A stretch of 64,000 nt of DNA from contig VWND01000025.1 in NCBI GenBank assembly GCA_009599575.1, forward strand, positions 248,001-312,000, written 5' to 3'. Position 1 is the first letter of the stretch; the number at the start of each line of letters is the position of its first letter. The position numbers and the translations under genes were made by a program. The DNA is from Blumeriella jaapii. Lineage: Eukaryota > Ascomycota > Leotiomycetes > Helotiales > Drepanopezizaceae. This document shows positions 11,871-21,379 of the stretch, piece by piece. The notes under the pieces were generated by a model. That model was not told where the DNA came from. It did not search any database and saw only the letters and a program-made list of their open reading frames with translations.

Positions 11871-11977
11871 ATTAATTGGTTTTTAAATTATATAAAATAG
11901 ACTAAATTGCATTTATTAAAATTATGTTTTTCTTTGGTTGTAATCAAAAACGATTACGTATATTATTTAGGACAGAA
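11871..11977 (+). other. A1 3' untranslated segment with polypurine-like tract
   Basis: This is short and non-coding. AGGACAGAA just before the 3' LTR is the best candidate for the plus-strand primer (polypurine tract), although it contains one pyrimidine. Confidence 0.4.
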
Positions 11978-12247
11978 TATAAAACGGTAATATTTTGTAT
12001 TAATAAAAGTTGATAGTTTTAGTTATAATCGAGGCATAAACCCTTCCGAAACCCTCTGCTATTAACTATTTTCAACAGATATAAAAGCAAAGCACCCTTT
12101 TAAATAATACTATAGGCACGCAGTCCAATTTATACTTTTACTTATTTTTTTTTTTCTTTCTTTAGTCTTTTCTAGGGATTCCCTAGACTATTTTACCCAC
12201 CGACATGTGGCCGTATCAGTCTGGTTTTCGTATCTACTTTTACAATA
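11978..12247 (+). repeat. A1 3' LTR (270 bp)
   Basis: It begins TATAAAACGG (TGTAAAACGG before a G-to-A change) and ends CTACTTTTACA. It matches the 5' LTR along its length with mostly transition differences. The 4-bp TSD ATAA follows. Confidence 0.9.
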
Positions 12248-12251
12248 AAAA

Positions 12252-12364
12252 ATAAAATCATTTTAGTAAAAGCATATATATATATACGCATAGCAAAAAG
12301 CATTTCCGAAAATTTCCGCGATCAACGCTTATATATTTTTCGAATAGCTTTTGAAAAGCCGTTA
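12252..12364 (-). mobile_element. A0 fragment: short integrase piece
   Basis: Minus-strand integrase sequence of A0 stranded between A1 and D1. It contains the alternating TATATATA stretch also seen at 7476-7500 and 48067-48090. The flanks join 979 on one side and 24819 on the other. Confidence 0.85.
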
Positions 12365-12392
12365 AAAATTGTTACGACCCTGGCCTGGCTAG

Positions 12393-12462
12393 TGGTAGTT
12401 GCCAGTGGTATGGCTGCCAGTGGTATGGCTGCCAGTGGTATGGTTGCCAGTGGTATGAATGC
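12393..12462 (+). repeat. 15-bp tandem repeat in D LTR
   Basis: There are four imperfect units of GCCAGTGGTATGGCT in D1. The same array is in the 3' LTR (24548-24617), and a degraded form is in the D2 LTR (62165-62230). Confidence 0.85.
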
Positions 12463-12521
12463 TGGTGGTGTTGGATTAAGGTTTGGGCACGGACCACCTC
12501 GGCCACTAGGCCTCGCGCTAA

Positions 12522-12531
12522 GTCACGTGAC
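12522..12531. promoter_or_regulatory. GTCACGTGAC palindrome upstream of the D LTR TATA box
   Basis: A perfect 10-bp palindrome containing CACGTG, the bHLH-type E-box core, about 20 bp before TATATAAAG. It is repeated in the D1 3' LTR (24677-24686) and found independently in the F LTRs. Binding by a bHLH factor is inference. Confidence 0.5.
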
Positions 12532-12568
12532 CTATAAGCGTAATCCATTGTATATAAAGTTCGCGACC

Positions 12569-12598
12569 CCGAGCATTTTAGCTCGGTGTTTTTTTTTC
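12569..12598 (+). promoter_or_regulatory. Hairpin plus T-run in the D LTR
   Basis: CCGAGC, a 6-base loop, GCTCGG, then GTG and a T-run. It lies about 10-15 bases after the TATA box and so would fall near the transcription start or the 5' end of the RNA. It is identical in the other D LTRs (24724-24741, 62336-62353). Confidence 0.5.
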
Positions 12599-12658
12599 AA
12601 TTTATATGCGTACTTTTTGGTCTATATTATTCCGATTATTTTTAAGCTAGCTGTGATA

Positions 12659-13564
12659 TAAAAAAAGACCAAACAACCTTCGCTAGAAAGCTTTATATCC
12701 ACGGTTAAAAATTCGATTTGCCTTTGCAATTCGAACTTTTTTCAGGCCGTCCGTACCGACGTTTATTTATCGATGCTTTAATCAGAACTTTTTTTACTGA
12801 TTTTGTTTTCAAAAAAAGCTGGAATCTTTTTTTTTTATTAATTCGATTTGCTTTTGCAATTCGAATCGCTTTTTTTTAACATATCCTATGCTTTTTTTAT
12901 AAGTCGACGCGGCATCCGAAAACAAACGCAATTCGTACGATTCGGCTTCGAGTCAGCATTTCCATTTTTTGCTTTTGCCTTTGGCGCTTTCGAATTTCTA
13001 TTCGTTCCAAGCTTTTTCGACGATTCTGGCAGCGAATTTTTATTCCACGATTTTTCTATCGAATTATAATTATCTGCTGCTGGATCCTTTCGCTCTACTA
13101 TCGAATCTAAAATCGAGTTGTACGACGCTGATATTCTAGTACTTTTAAACCGACGAATGCTCCCAAACCGATTATTCAGCATATTTACTAACGTTAAAAG
13201 ATTTACTGCGGCCCAGCAATTTTAAATCGCTTAAATAATCGCTTAAGCTATTGCCGCCGCTCGCCTTTCAGCCTTTTCCGTTAATATCGCTTGCGACGCT
13301 TTTTTTTTATTCCGAGCTTCGCGCGTTTTCACCGCAAACTTTTAATTAATTCCCGAGTATTATTTTTCCGTTTTCGACCTAGCTATTTTTCGAATCGAAC
13401 TATTCAAAATCAAATATTTTCGCTACGCTTTTAGCGATTATTAAAAAAAAATTAAATATAACGTATAAAAAATAGATATAAAATTGTTTATTAAAAAGTA
13501 TTTAAGAAATTTTATATAAAGCATAAACTAAGCCAAAATATATTTTAAATGCATTATTGGAAAG
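12659..13564 (+). pseudogene. D1 leader and gag N-terminal region
   Basis: The first roughly 190 bases after the LTR look non-coding and include two copies of a TTCGATTTG...TTTGCAATTCGAA segment (about 12712-12740 and 12841-12868). From about 12850 a sense frame with stops includes FDSTIESKIELYDADI (around 13095-13140), consistent with the N-terminal half of a Ty3-type Gag. The matching sequence in D3 is 62429-62860. Gag is interrupted at 13564 by F and resumes at 19551. Function as capsid is inferred from position. Confidence 0.55.
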
Positions 13565-13736
13565 TGTAAGGGGGCGAACGAGCAGAAGGTTCGTAAATGA
13601 TTTGCATTAACTACGAGGTTCTAAGTTAGAGGTGTCGCGAAGTCTAAGATACAATATGTGCGGGCTCCGATGTCACGTGACAACAACGTGACTTTCGGAC
13701 CACGTAACCAACGAACTGACGTTTTATCCTTTTATA
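13565..13736 (-). repeat. F 3' LTR (172 bp)
   Basis: On the plus strand it starts TGTAAGGGGGCG and ends TTTTATA (CCTCACA in the other copy). It contains the GTCACGTGAC palindrome at 13672-13681 and a second CACGTAA half-site just after. Confidence 0.92.
13672..13681. promoter_or_regulatory. GTCACGTGAC palindrome in F LTR
   Basis: The same perfect 10-mer as in the D LTRs; the other F copy is at 19491-19500. The core CA and TG are RIP targets, yet all four of these copies are intact. Confidence 0.5.
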
Positions 13737-14019
13737 TATAATCCTTCTTTCCATTTTTTACTTAATTTCTTCGTCGTCGAAATTTATTTTTATAAATCGA
13801 ATTTCGTTCGCGAAGCGTTTTTGTAAACGAATGCGGGATTCAGCTGAAATAATAAAAGAAATAATAATAAAAGCAGGCTTTTTTAGTTTCGGAAGCAGAA
13901 CAATTGATTTTTTTATAATAGGAAAGGAATTGGTAGCAGTTTTTTTGTATTTGATAACGGTTGTAAAAGCTTTTTTTAGTAATAAAAGCTCGTTTTCGTT
14001 ATTTATCGACTTGGCACGT
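13737..14019 (-). other. F 3' untranslated segment
   Basis: This lies between the chromodomain and the 3' LTR on the minus strand. No minus-strand frame is supported. A 78-codon plus-strand frame at 13831-14067 is antisense to the element and overlaps the end of the chromodomain; I regard it as chance. Confidence 0.5.
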
Positions 14020-14235
14020 TTTCTGTTAGCAATTCTGGCTTTAATTAATTCTGCTTTGATTGGGTAAAGTTTCTAAAAAAAACGTATAACGAATTTAGTT
14101 ATAAAATTGTATATGTTAATAACGTTTTTTAATGGTTTTCAAAACTGGTTTTCGGCGTTGTAACCACGCTATTATATTAAATAAAAAAAATTGAAGTTTC
14201 GTTTAAAATCGAAAATAGCGTTTATAGCTTATAGC
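14020..14235 (-). pseudogene. F chromodomain remnant
   Basis: Read on the minus strand, the frame after the end of integrase has the spacing of a retroelement chromodomain: an ILNSKR-like start, an aromatic strand, RGYNAENQFWKPLKNV with the typical Trp-x-Pro, then a C-terminal helix ending PNQSR. Chromodomains at this position bind methylated histone H3 and steer insertion to heterochromatin. Stops and substitutions show it is not functional. Confidence 0.65.
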
Positions 14236-15490
14236 AAGCTTCCGTCTGCGTCGATAAAAACAAATAGGAAGGGAAGGTTTTTCTGCTCTGGGAAAGGGTC
14301 GTTGTAGACAGGTTTGAGCAAATTGATATAAAAAACAAAATGTAATAGTTTTTGCTCGAAAAGTAATTTCAGTCTGTAATTATAAAAGCTTAAAATTTCG
14401 GCGATTTTATAAAAACCGTAAAATTTATTGTTTAGTTTTTTAACTAATCTGATAAAAATTATATTGCGTTTGTTAAAAAACACGTTATTTTTTACTTTGT
14501 AAGCAGGAGCTGATTAGCGTTGTTAATTAAAATAATATTTCTGATCGGCCAACGCTGAAGTCAGATTTGTACGTAAAAATAATTTTAATTTTTTCATTTT
14601 GTCGGCGAAATCGTTTTTTTCCGTATCTGCTATTCGCAAAATGCGTGAAATAAAACCTAGAATAAGCTTAAGTAAAAAAAAACTTATTCGGAAATAGAAA
14701 TCTTTGTTGGCGTAAAAAAGGGAAATTCCGGTGAAAGCGTTTACAGCGTTATTCGCTGCGAATTCAGCTAAAGAAAGCTAGTCTTTCCAATCTTTTTAAG
14801 CGTATTCGACGAATTGTTTTAAATAAAAAAGTAGGTAAGCGTTCGCGTTTTCGGTTTGGCCGTTTGTTTCGGAATAAAAGCTGGTGGATAGCGTAATATT
14901 GGTTCCGAAACGATAATTAATAACTTTTCAGAATTGTAAAACAAATAAAAAACCTCGGTCTGAAATTATAAAATCGGAAAGATTATATAAACGCTAAATA
15001 TTTTTGCAAAACAATTTGATTAAATCTGTTGCTTTTATAGCTGTATAACAGGCTGTATAATATCGTTTTTTGGTAAAGCGACAAATTACTATTATAATTA
15101 AATTGTTTCGATTTTTATGTTTTTTTATTGGAAAAGGGCTTATAAAATCGACCGATATATAGCTCCAACGCGTAAAAAAATAGGTAAGGGTTTGAAAAGT
15201 TTTTAATAGCGTTGATTAATGCCTGTATTACAAAAGCAGCCGTTGCAATTGCGAACAAATCTTTTGCAATCCTCGGAAACTAATAGCTAATAATAATTCT
15301 TACTAATAATTTCGTAAAGCTTATTTTTGCTAGGATAGCCTGTTTTTACTAAATTATAAGCCATTTGTAAAAGTCAGGTACGGATAAAAACATTTAAATT
15401 CGGTGTATCGGAAACGTAAAATCGGTTTCGGAAATACAATTTGTTATTGCGTATAACGTATTTAAAAAGTTGTAACGTTTTAGATTTCGG
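14229..15490 (-). pseudogene. F integrase pseudogene
   Basis: The zinc-binding pair is visible as NCNGC (about 15235-15255), preceded by NKLYEIISKNYY. The C-terminal GPY/F-type module is the open stretch 14229-14483, with FYGFYKIAEILS, LHFVFYINLLKP and YNDPFPEQK. The catalytic core between them is broken by stops. This enzyme would have inserted F cDNA. It adjoins RNase H upstream and the chromodomain downstream. Confidence 0.78.
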
Positions 15491-15659
15491 AATACTTTTT
15501 GATTTAAGCATTTTTTTTTTAATAGCGATCTACAGTTTATTAATAAAATAATATTTATTTAAAAGTCGTAAAAGCTTTTCGTCGTTTGCTTCGGATTGTT
15601 TTAGCGAAGCCGGAAAAGCGATCAAAACTTCGGTCAGGTGATATTTTTTAAAAAAGGTT

Positions 15660-16135
15660 TGGTTTTGGAACTGAATTTTTTCGTTTGAAAAATTTTAAAA
15701 AAGATTTTAAAAGCGTCGGGTTAAAAAATCAGATTTGCTATTTTGTTTTTTAAATTTAAATATAACTACAAAATCAAAACCAGCTAAAAACTCGCTCCAG
15801 CGTATTTAACGCCTATTAAATTGCTTAATCGTTATGAAATATTTCAAGTTTCGGTGGTCTGTAAGTATTCGAATTGAATAGGCAGCTTTTTGTAATTCGG
15901 CTCGCTAATCTTCGAAGCAACGTATAATAGCGAAAAGTTTTTTGTTATAAATCTCGTAATTGCATTCGACAGAATCGAACTTTTTCGATATAAAAGCGAT
16001 TGAATAAAATACTTTTGCATCGTTTTTTTAAAAAAGAATCCCCGAAGAAACGTAGTCAAAAGCGTCAGTTTTAACGAATATTTCTTTGTTAAAATTAAAA
16101 TAGGACAACGTAAATGCAATCGTAAAAATCGATTT
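15660..16135 (-). pseudogene. F RNase H pseudogene
   Basis: The minus-strand frame reads KTDAFDYVSSGILF (first catalytic Asp region, about 16000-16050). It continues with [20 protein letters not shown] and RILTDHRNLKYF (second half, with the TDH motif, about 15850-15890), then the WSEFLAGFDF stretch. An open frame in another phase at 15844-16119 is a shadow of this domain. Several TAA/TAG codons interrupt it. Confidence 0.75.
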
Positions 16136-17130
16136 AAAAAACTCGAAAGCTTTTATATAATCGTTGTTAAAATTTTATTTAGTATTTTTTTTCGTTAAAT
16201 TTATTAAAGGTATAACGATTTTAAAAAAACCTTTGATAAATCGTCGATAAAAATTCGCAAAACCTAAAAACGCTTATACGTTTTTAACGTTAAAAAAGAA
16301 ATTTCAGCCTGTAATCGCTTCGAACTTTTTAAAGTTTATTTTGATTTTAATAATAGAAATAATTATCTTAAGATAAACGACTTTTTGAATTTCGAACTCG
16401 TATTTTTTTATATTTAATTGCAAGCCTGCGTTAAAAAAAGCTTAAAAAACAAAATTAACGTGTTTTCTGTGTTTTTAAAAGTCGTTTAAATAAACTAAAA
16501 TATCGTTTATATAAGTTATGCAAAAGATATTTAAATAAAGTCGTAGAATATCGTTTATACGGAATTAAAACGTGGCGAAAGCGTTGCATAATCCGAAAAG
16601 TATAATTAAAAACTCGAACAGATTATATTTCGTATTAAATACAATAAGCTATTTATAGCTTTTTTTTATTCGAATTTTATTAAAAATAGCGAAAACGTCG
16701 AGTTTAATATAATATTTGGCTTTGCTTAGTCGTAAAAGCGTTTTTTGAACCAATAATAAAGGATATCGGTTTTTAATTATAATAGCGTTAAAAGCTTTGT
16801 AATCGACGCAAAATCGTAGTTTTTCTTTTGGTTTTTTCGCGAATAAAACTGGAAAGGCTGCGGAAAAAAAGCTCGCTCGGATTCAGCCTTTTTCGAAGTT
16901 TTTTTTAAAAAATTTGCGTAAGACTTAAAATTCGTCGACTGATATATTATACAAAAAACCGTATAGAAATACTGTTCCAGGTCGAAATTCTATCGTATAA
17001 TCAACGCTTTTTTTATAAAATGTAAATTTATTAGTTTTAATAAAATTAAAAGCGGCTAAATAATGATAATAATAAAAAAAAAGTTTTATTCGAAAATCGA
17101 TTAGCGGTTTGGTTTGGAAGGCCAAACGGA
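16136..17130 (-). pseudogene. F reverse transcriptase pseudogene
   Basis: Motifs on the minus strand in order: VLFAKKPKEKLRFCVDYKAF (about 16800-16860), KAKYYIKLDV (about 16690-16720), and the active-site box as YIND at 16502-16513 in place of Yx[13 protein letters not shown] follows further down. The open stretch 16925-17125 is the N-terminal fingers region. The loss of one catalytic Asp parallels the other families. Confidence 0.8.
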
Positions 17131-17399
17131 TATTTTTTAATAAAGCTTCAACGAAGTAAAGTTCGGCTGAAAGTTATTATCGTATAATTTAAGAAAGCTT
17201 ATCCTTTTGCAATTAATCGATTTTAAATAATATAATAAAAGAAGATTCGTCGGTTAAAGCGCTTAATTTGTATAATTGTTAATTGATTTCGTACAAAAAG
17301 ACAGAAAATACCTCGACTTTTGATTAAAAGGCCAAAATAGTAAATACAGCTGCTTTTGTACGACGAAATAAAGCTGGTAAAACGACAGTTTTATAAAAG

Positions 17400-17880
17400 T
17401 AGCGTTTCTGGACTAGGCTTAAAACGGCCAATTAATAAATACGTTAAGATAAGCAATTCGTACGGCAAAAGTCTGAATTAAAACAAAAAGTGTTCGTAAT
17501 TCAATTAATATAAGGATTATATATCCGAAGCCAGGGCTTTTCTAAAATAAGATCGTATTTTTCTAATATTATAATAAAAGCTGTAATTAGTTCGGTATGG
17601 CCGGCGGTATTAATTTAAAAAGAAATTTGATAAGTAACATCGCCGTAGATGAAGGAGCGTTCGTCAACCACGGTAAGTTTACGTGGATTAGTAAGTAAAA
17701 CAAAAGTTAATTCGTAATATTGCACGAAAAAATAGTTAATAAAATTATCGGTAGCTCCGGAATCGTTTAAAAAGTAGGTTTTGATATATATACTATTAGT
17801 AATTATAATACAAAGTAATATTAAATATAATTCCGGAACGCCGTTTAAAGCAGATAATTTCAATTTATTTTTTAAAAGTT
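17400..17880 (-). pseudogene. F protease with intact DSGA motif
   Basis: The 82-codon open stretch at 17615-17863 (minus) contains FLNDSGATDNFIN. This is the retropepsin active-site triplet in undamaged form, followed by QYYELTFV and NPRKLTVVDERSF as in fungal Ty3-type proteases. It is the only retroelement protease here with an undamaged D-S-G. Stops downstream separate it from RT, so the polyprotein is still dead. Confidence 0.75.
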
Positions 17881-19373
17881 TTTAATAATAATAATTATTA
17901 AAAATAATTAATTTCCCGACTTTTTTGCTTCGGCTTTAGCTTTTTTAACCCAAAGGAAATCGGGGCAATCAGCAGCGCGGTGTTTATCGCTGGCATACTA
18001 TAAGCAAAAGTTATTAGCAAAAAGGTAGATTCGGCGCGCTAATTTCTCGGCATTACCTATTAGGCGTTTGTTTTTGGCTATATCGGCTGCGGTTTATATA
18101 ATTGCTTTGGTTTGAATAACGCTGAAATTCATAAGGTCGCTCTAAATAATAGTCGTAGTAGCAGTTTTAAATATGAAAGCAGAAAAAATAATTCTCGTAT
18201 TGCGGCTTCCGGTTTTATAATAATTGGAATTTAATTATCGAAAAACGATATCGGTTTCGCGTACTTGGGCGCAAAAACTAATAAAATCGGTTTTCAGATC
18301 GAAAAGGTTAATGTAAAACAAACGGGTGATTATATTAAAATAAAAAGCTTCGCGCAGAATAGCGATAGCGGCTTTGTTATTAAACTTAATATGATTTTTA
18401 ATTTTCAATCAGATGGGAAAAAAAATAAATAGGAGTTGATTGCTTTGCTTAAAAAATAAAATTTTTTTAAATGCATCTGCTTATTAGTTAAAAACACCGA
18501 ACGATTATTAAAAGATTTAAATTATTTTTGTAATAATCAAATAAAAGAAAGTGCCGTTCGTACGTAAATCTTTTTGTAAAGCGCTTTTGGCTGTATCGGA
18601 AAAGCGGGAAAAAAAGTAATTTATACGATTCTGTTCGGTCGCATACCAGTCCTGATTAAAACGAAGCTTTAAAATTATATTTTGAAAAAAGATGGTAAAA
18701 TGCTTCGTAACGTTGCCGATGCTATCCGAATCTGTAAATTTATCGAAGTCGGAAAAGGCAAATGTTTTTTTTTCTGCGTTTAAAATGTTCGGTGTATTTT
18801 AACTGGTAGAAGCTTGTTTTCGGAAGTTGGCAAAATCGGCTTCGCGGTTTTAAATTATTTTTTTTTAAAAAACTTTTTTTTCCCAGTATTATACCGTTTA
18901 AACATTTAGCTTTTAAGCGAAATTATTCAATTTGGCTTTAAATAATATTATTATATCGTTTTGCTTTACCGCGTAAGCGAAAATATCGAGGATTTTTTAA
19001 AAACAAGCTTTCGTATTAGCGATTAGGGCGGCGACGACTTGATCGGAGTATTTAAGATGCTCTAAAATAAAGCAATTGGGAGGTTCCGACAATTTGGAAA
19101 GTTCCGATATTTCGGTATTAATATCCGTTAAAAAAAAAGCGTAAAATATATTTTGTTCCGGGATATAAGCAGAAATAAAACAGAATTTTTTAAATATAAG
19201 TTTTGTATTAAAAAAAGTTGTCGTTTCGTAGTTTCGTATAAAAGGTCGTAAAAGTCGTAAGGTTATGTCGCGATAAAATTGATTTTTTGTATGCGCAAAG
19301 GCAGAACAGAATTGGCAAGCTTTTTCAGCTCGAGGGCTGAAATAAAAATGTCAGAAGTGTTTGGTAATTAATA
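17881..19373 (-). pseudogene. F gag pseudogene with damaged zinc knuckle
   Basis: The minus-strand sequence between the 5' LTR and protease has no long open frame left. At about 17950-18015 the frame reads CL-stop-YASDKHRAADC, which fits a CX2CX4HX4C nucleocapsid knuckle whose second Cys has become Tyr. The capsid part upstream can only be placed by position. The knuckle would have bound element RNA. Confidence 0.6.
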
Positions 19374-19545
19374 TATAAAAGGGCGAACGAGCAGAAGGTT
19401 CGTAGATAATTTGCATTGACTACGAGGTTCTAAGTTAGAGGTGTCGCGAAGTCTAAGATACAGTATATGCGGGCTTCGATGTCACGTGACAACAACGTGA
19501 CCTTCGGACCACGTGATCAACGAACTGACGTTTCATCCCCTCACA
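19374..19545 (-). repeat. F 5' LTR (172 bp)
   Basis: The plus-strand start TATAAAAGGGCG corresponds to TGTAAGGGGGCG after G-to-A changes; it ends CCCCTCACA. It contains GTCACGTGAC at 19491-19500. Followed by TSD GAAAG. Confidence 0.92.
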
Positions 19546-19550
19546 GAAAG

Positions 19551-20280
19551 GCAAAAATTATTATTTTAAAGCATTTAAATCTCGAGTTTTATAATTAAGC
19601 CTAATCGGCTCGAAACGTTTTTCGCATTTTTAATCAGCGCTTTTTTAATTATAACCGCGTTTAATTTGCTAAATTGTAATATAATAAGCTTTATATAAAT
19701 AACGGTCAGATTTATATCAATTTTCGTTTTTTATTTATTCGTTACGCAATTATTAGCAAAGTTGCTAAAAACCGTTGATTTAAAAATATATGCGAAAAAA
19801 TTATTTTATTTTCAAATACGATTTCCGAATGGAAAAGTATAAAATAAATAGTAATTATACTGCTTTGAACGAATTCTTGGCCGTTGCGGATAAAAAATCA
19901 CGTAATATTCGAATTGAAAAAATAGCTTTTGTCCGTCGTATAAGCTATTTTTTTTTTGTTATAGCTTTTGCTAATTAAAATTCTAAACGTATTTTCGGTA
20001 TTTTTAAAACTTTATAGCGTTTTATTTTTCCAGTCTTTTTTGTTCGCACGGCTTTTCCTTTTTTTAATAAAAATTTTTACGAGCGTATAATTGCTATTTT
20101 TGCCACTTCCGGTTTTTTCCGCTTGGTTGCGCGTTTTTTTGGCGCTTGTTATAATTGCGGCAAGCCCGGCCATTTCGCAGACGTTTGCTTCGACGCTAAG
20201 CTTAGTCGCAAAATCGCCGAAATAGCTATCGACGAAAAGCAAAACGATTTGTCAAAAAATTTTTAAGCCGTAGCAAAAAC
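19551..20280 (+). pseudogene. D1 gag C-terminal part with CCHC zinc knuckle
   Basis: This is a continuation of D1 gag after the F insertion. An open stretch at 19790-19978 contains YTALNEFLAVADKKSRN. Further on, the frame reads CYNCGKPGHFADVC at about 20149-20190, a textbook CX2CX4HX4C nucleocapsid knuckle in undamaged form, followed by FDAKLSRKIAEIAIDEKQ. The same place in D2 begins YYNC, and in D3 the His is Tyr, so D1 preserves it best. Confidence 0.8.
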
Positions 20281-21300
20281 TTTTATTATAGCAAAAGATT
20301 CGATTTGTAAAAAAATTTAAAGTTTGATCAGCGCTTTTTAATAAAAAGGCGATAGTTTTTAGTTTTTATAAAATTAATACGTAATAGATTATATATTAAA
20401 ATATTTGCATATATCGATGGCGGAGCTAATATTTTCGATACGATTAAAACTTTTTTGGCGTATTAACTTTTTTAACGTTTCGAAGTAAGTTTTATTCGGC
20501 TGTATAAGTTTATTATATTTACCGGCTATAATGGCGAGCCGAAAAAGCTTATTTTTTCTGTTATTTTTTTTTTTTTTTACGATTAACCGACGTCGTGTAA
20601 ATTTTTCTTTTTTGGTTATAAACCTGGGTTTTACCGACGTTTTTATTAATCGCAAATTTTTACAGCATTACGATTTAAAGCAAGCGTATAGCCAAGAAAA
20701 AAACAAAATAAAATGGCTATTCGATATGCTTATTATTTTTTATTTTAACGAGCAGTTGTTCGTCGATTTTAATTAGCGAACAAAGCCCAAAGTGTTAAAT
20801 CGCATATATTAAAAAAATGCAAACAAACGAAATAACGTAATAAAAGCTTTATATATTTTTGCTAACACTTTTACGACGATTAAAAAAGCTTATTTAGGTT
20901 TTGAAGTTAGTAAATCCTTTACGTTTATGCGAGATTTTAAAAGCAATTTGTATAAAATAGAAAAGTTTTTTATTGGCAGCTTTGAACCGATTAAACCGGT
21001 TTTTCTAACCGTGTTAATTACTTTTTTTATTTTCAATTGTAATATTAGCTGTATTTTCGCCTTTGCATTCAGCGCTTTACAAATACGCTACGAAAAGCGA
21101 GTGCGGGCCGCAAAAAAAAAAGGATTACTATTATTCAGCGATTGTACGTTTGTTGCTTTTGTGTACGATATAAACAGAAAACGTTTCCGCCGTGCGAAAG
21201 TCGTCGAATTTGAAACAGTTATATAGTTCGCGGTAATAAAAAGCATTTTCGTTCCCGATGCTTTGTAAGCCAAATATAACGATAACGTGGTTTTTATAAA
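20281..21300 (+). pseudogene. D1 protease and linker region
   Basis: An open frame at 20531-20776 contains VINLGFTDVFINRKFLQHYDL. This aligns by shape with the retropepsin start D-S-G-x-x-D-x-F-I, the catalytic D-S-G having become N-L-G. A second open frame at 20927-21226 contains LYKIEKFFIGSFEPIKPV and covers the linker before RT. The equivalents in D2 are about 57950-58110 and 58328-58576. Confidence 0.65.
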
Positions 21301-21379
21301 AAAGCTTTTTTCAGTTTAGTATTCGAAGTTCGAGGAACTGTTTTATAAGCAAAAAAGCGATAAGCTCGCTTTCCGCCGC

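Larger units (their letters stand above)
984..12247 (+). mobile_element. A1: full-length 11.3-kb Ty3-type LTR retrotransposon, RIP-mutated
   Basis: Both LTRs are present (984-1250 and 11978-12247), with termini TGTAAAA and TTTTACA, flanked by a 4-bp duplication ATAA (980-983 and 12248-12251). The uninterrupted target is visible in A2 near 48035-48070 and on the opposite strand inside A1 itself near 7500-7540, so the boundaries are firm to about one base. Order: LTR, leader, gag, protease, RT, RNase H, integrase, AT-rich spacer, unknown third coding region, LTR. It lies opposite in orientation to its host A0, a member of the same family. All frames carry many TAA/TAG stops, as expected after RIP. 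The length agrees with A2 once the G insertion is subtracted. Confidence 0.93.
12370..12658 (+). repeat. D1 5' LTR (289 bp)
   Basis: It starts TGTTACGACCC and ends GCTGTGATA. It holds an internal tandem repeat, a GTCACGTGAC palindrome, a TATA box (TATATAAAG at 12551) and a hairpin followed by a T-run. The open frame read through it comes from the repeat and is not a gene. Confidence 0.93.
13565..19545 (-). mobile_element. F: full-length chromovirus LTR retrotransposon, minus strand
   Basis: It is 5,981 bp with 172-bp LTRs (13565-13736 and 19374-19545) and a 5-bp TSD GAAAG (13560-13564 and 19546-19550). It sits in the gag of D1; D3 shows the uninterrupted sequence near 62855-62880. Coding order on the minus strand from 19373 down: gag with zinc knuckle, protease, RT, RNase H, integrase, chromodomain. 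It is RIP-mutated but somewhat better preserved than A, with longer readable frames. Confidence 0.93.

Noticed and set aside
984..12247. Treating the 3.2-kb third region as a separate element inserted downstream of A1
   Set aside because: A2 has the same junctions at both sides, and the outer TSDs enclose it in both copies, so it belongs to family A.
13831..14067. 78-codon plus-strand hydrophobic frame
   Set aside because: Antisense to the chromodomain end and 3' untranslated part of F, with no homologue elsewhere in the window.
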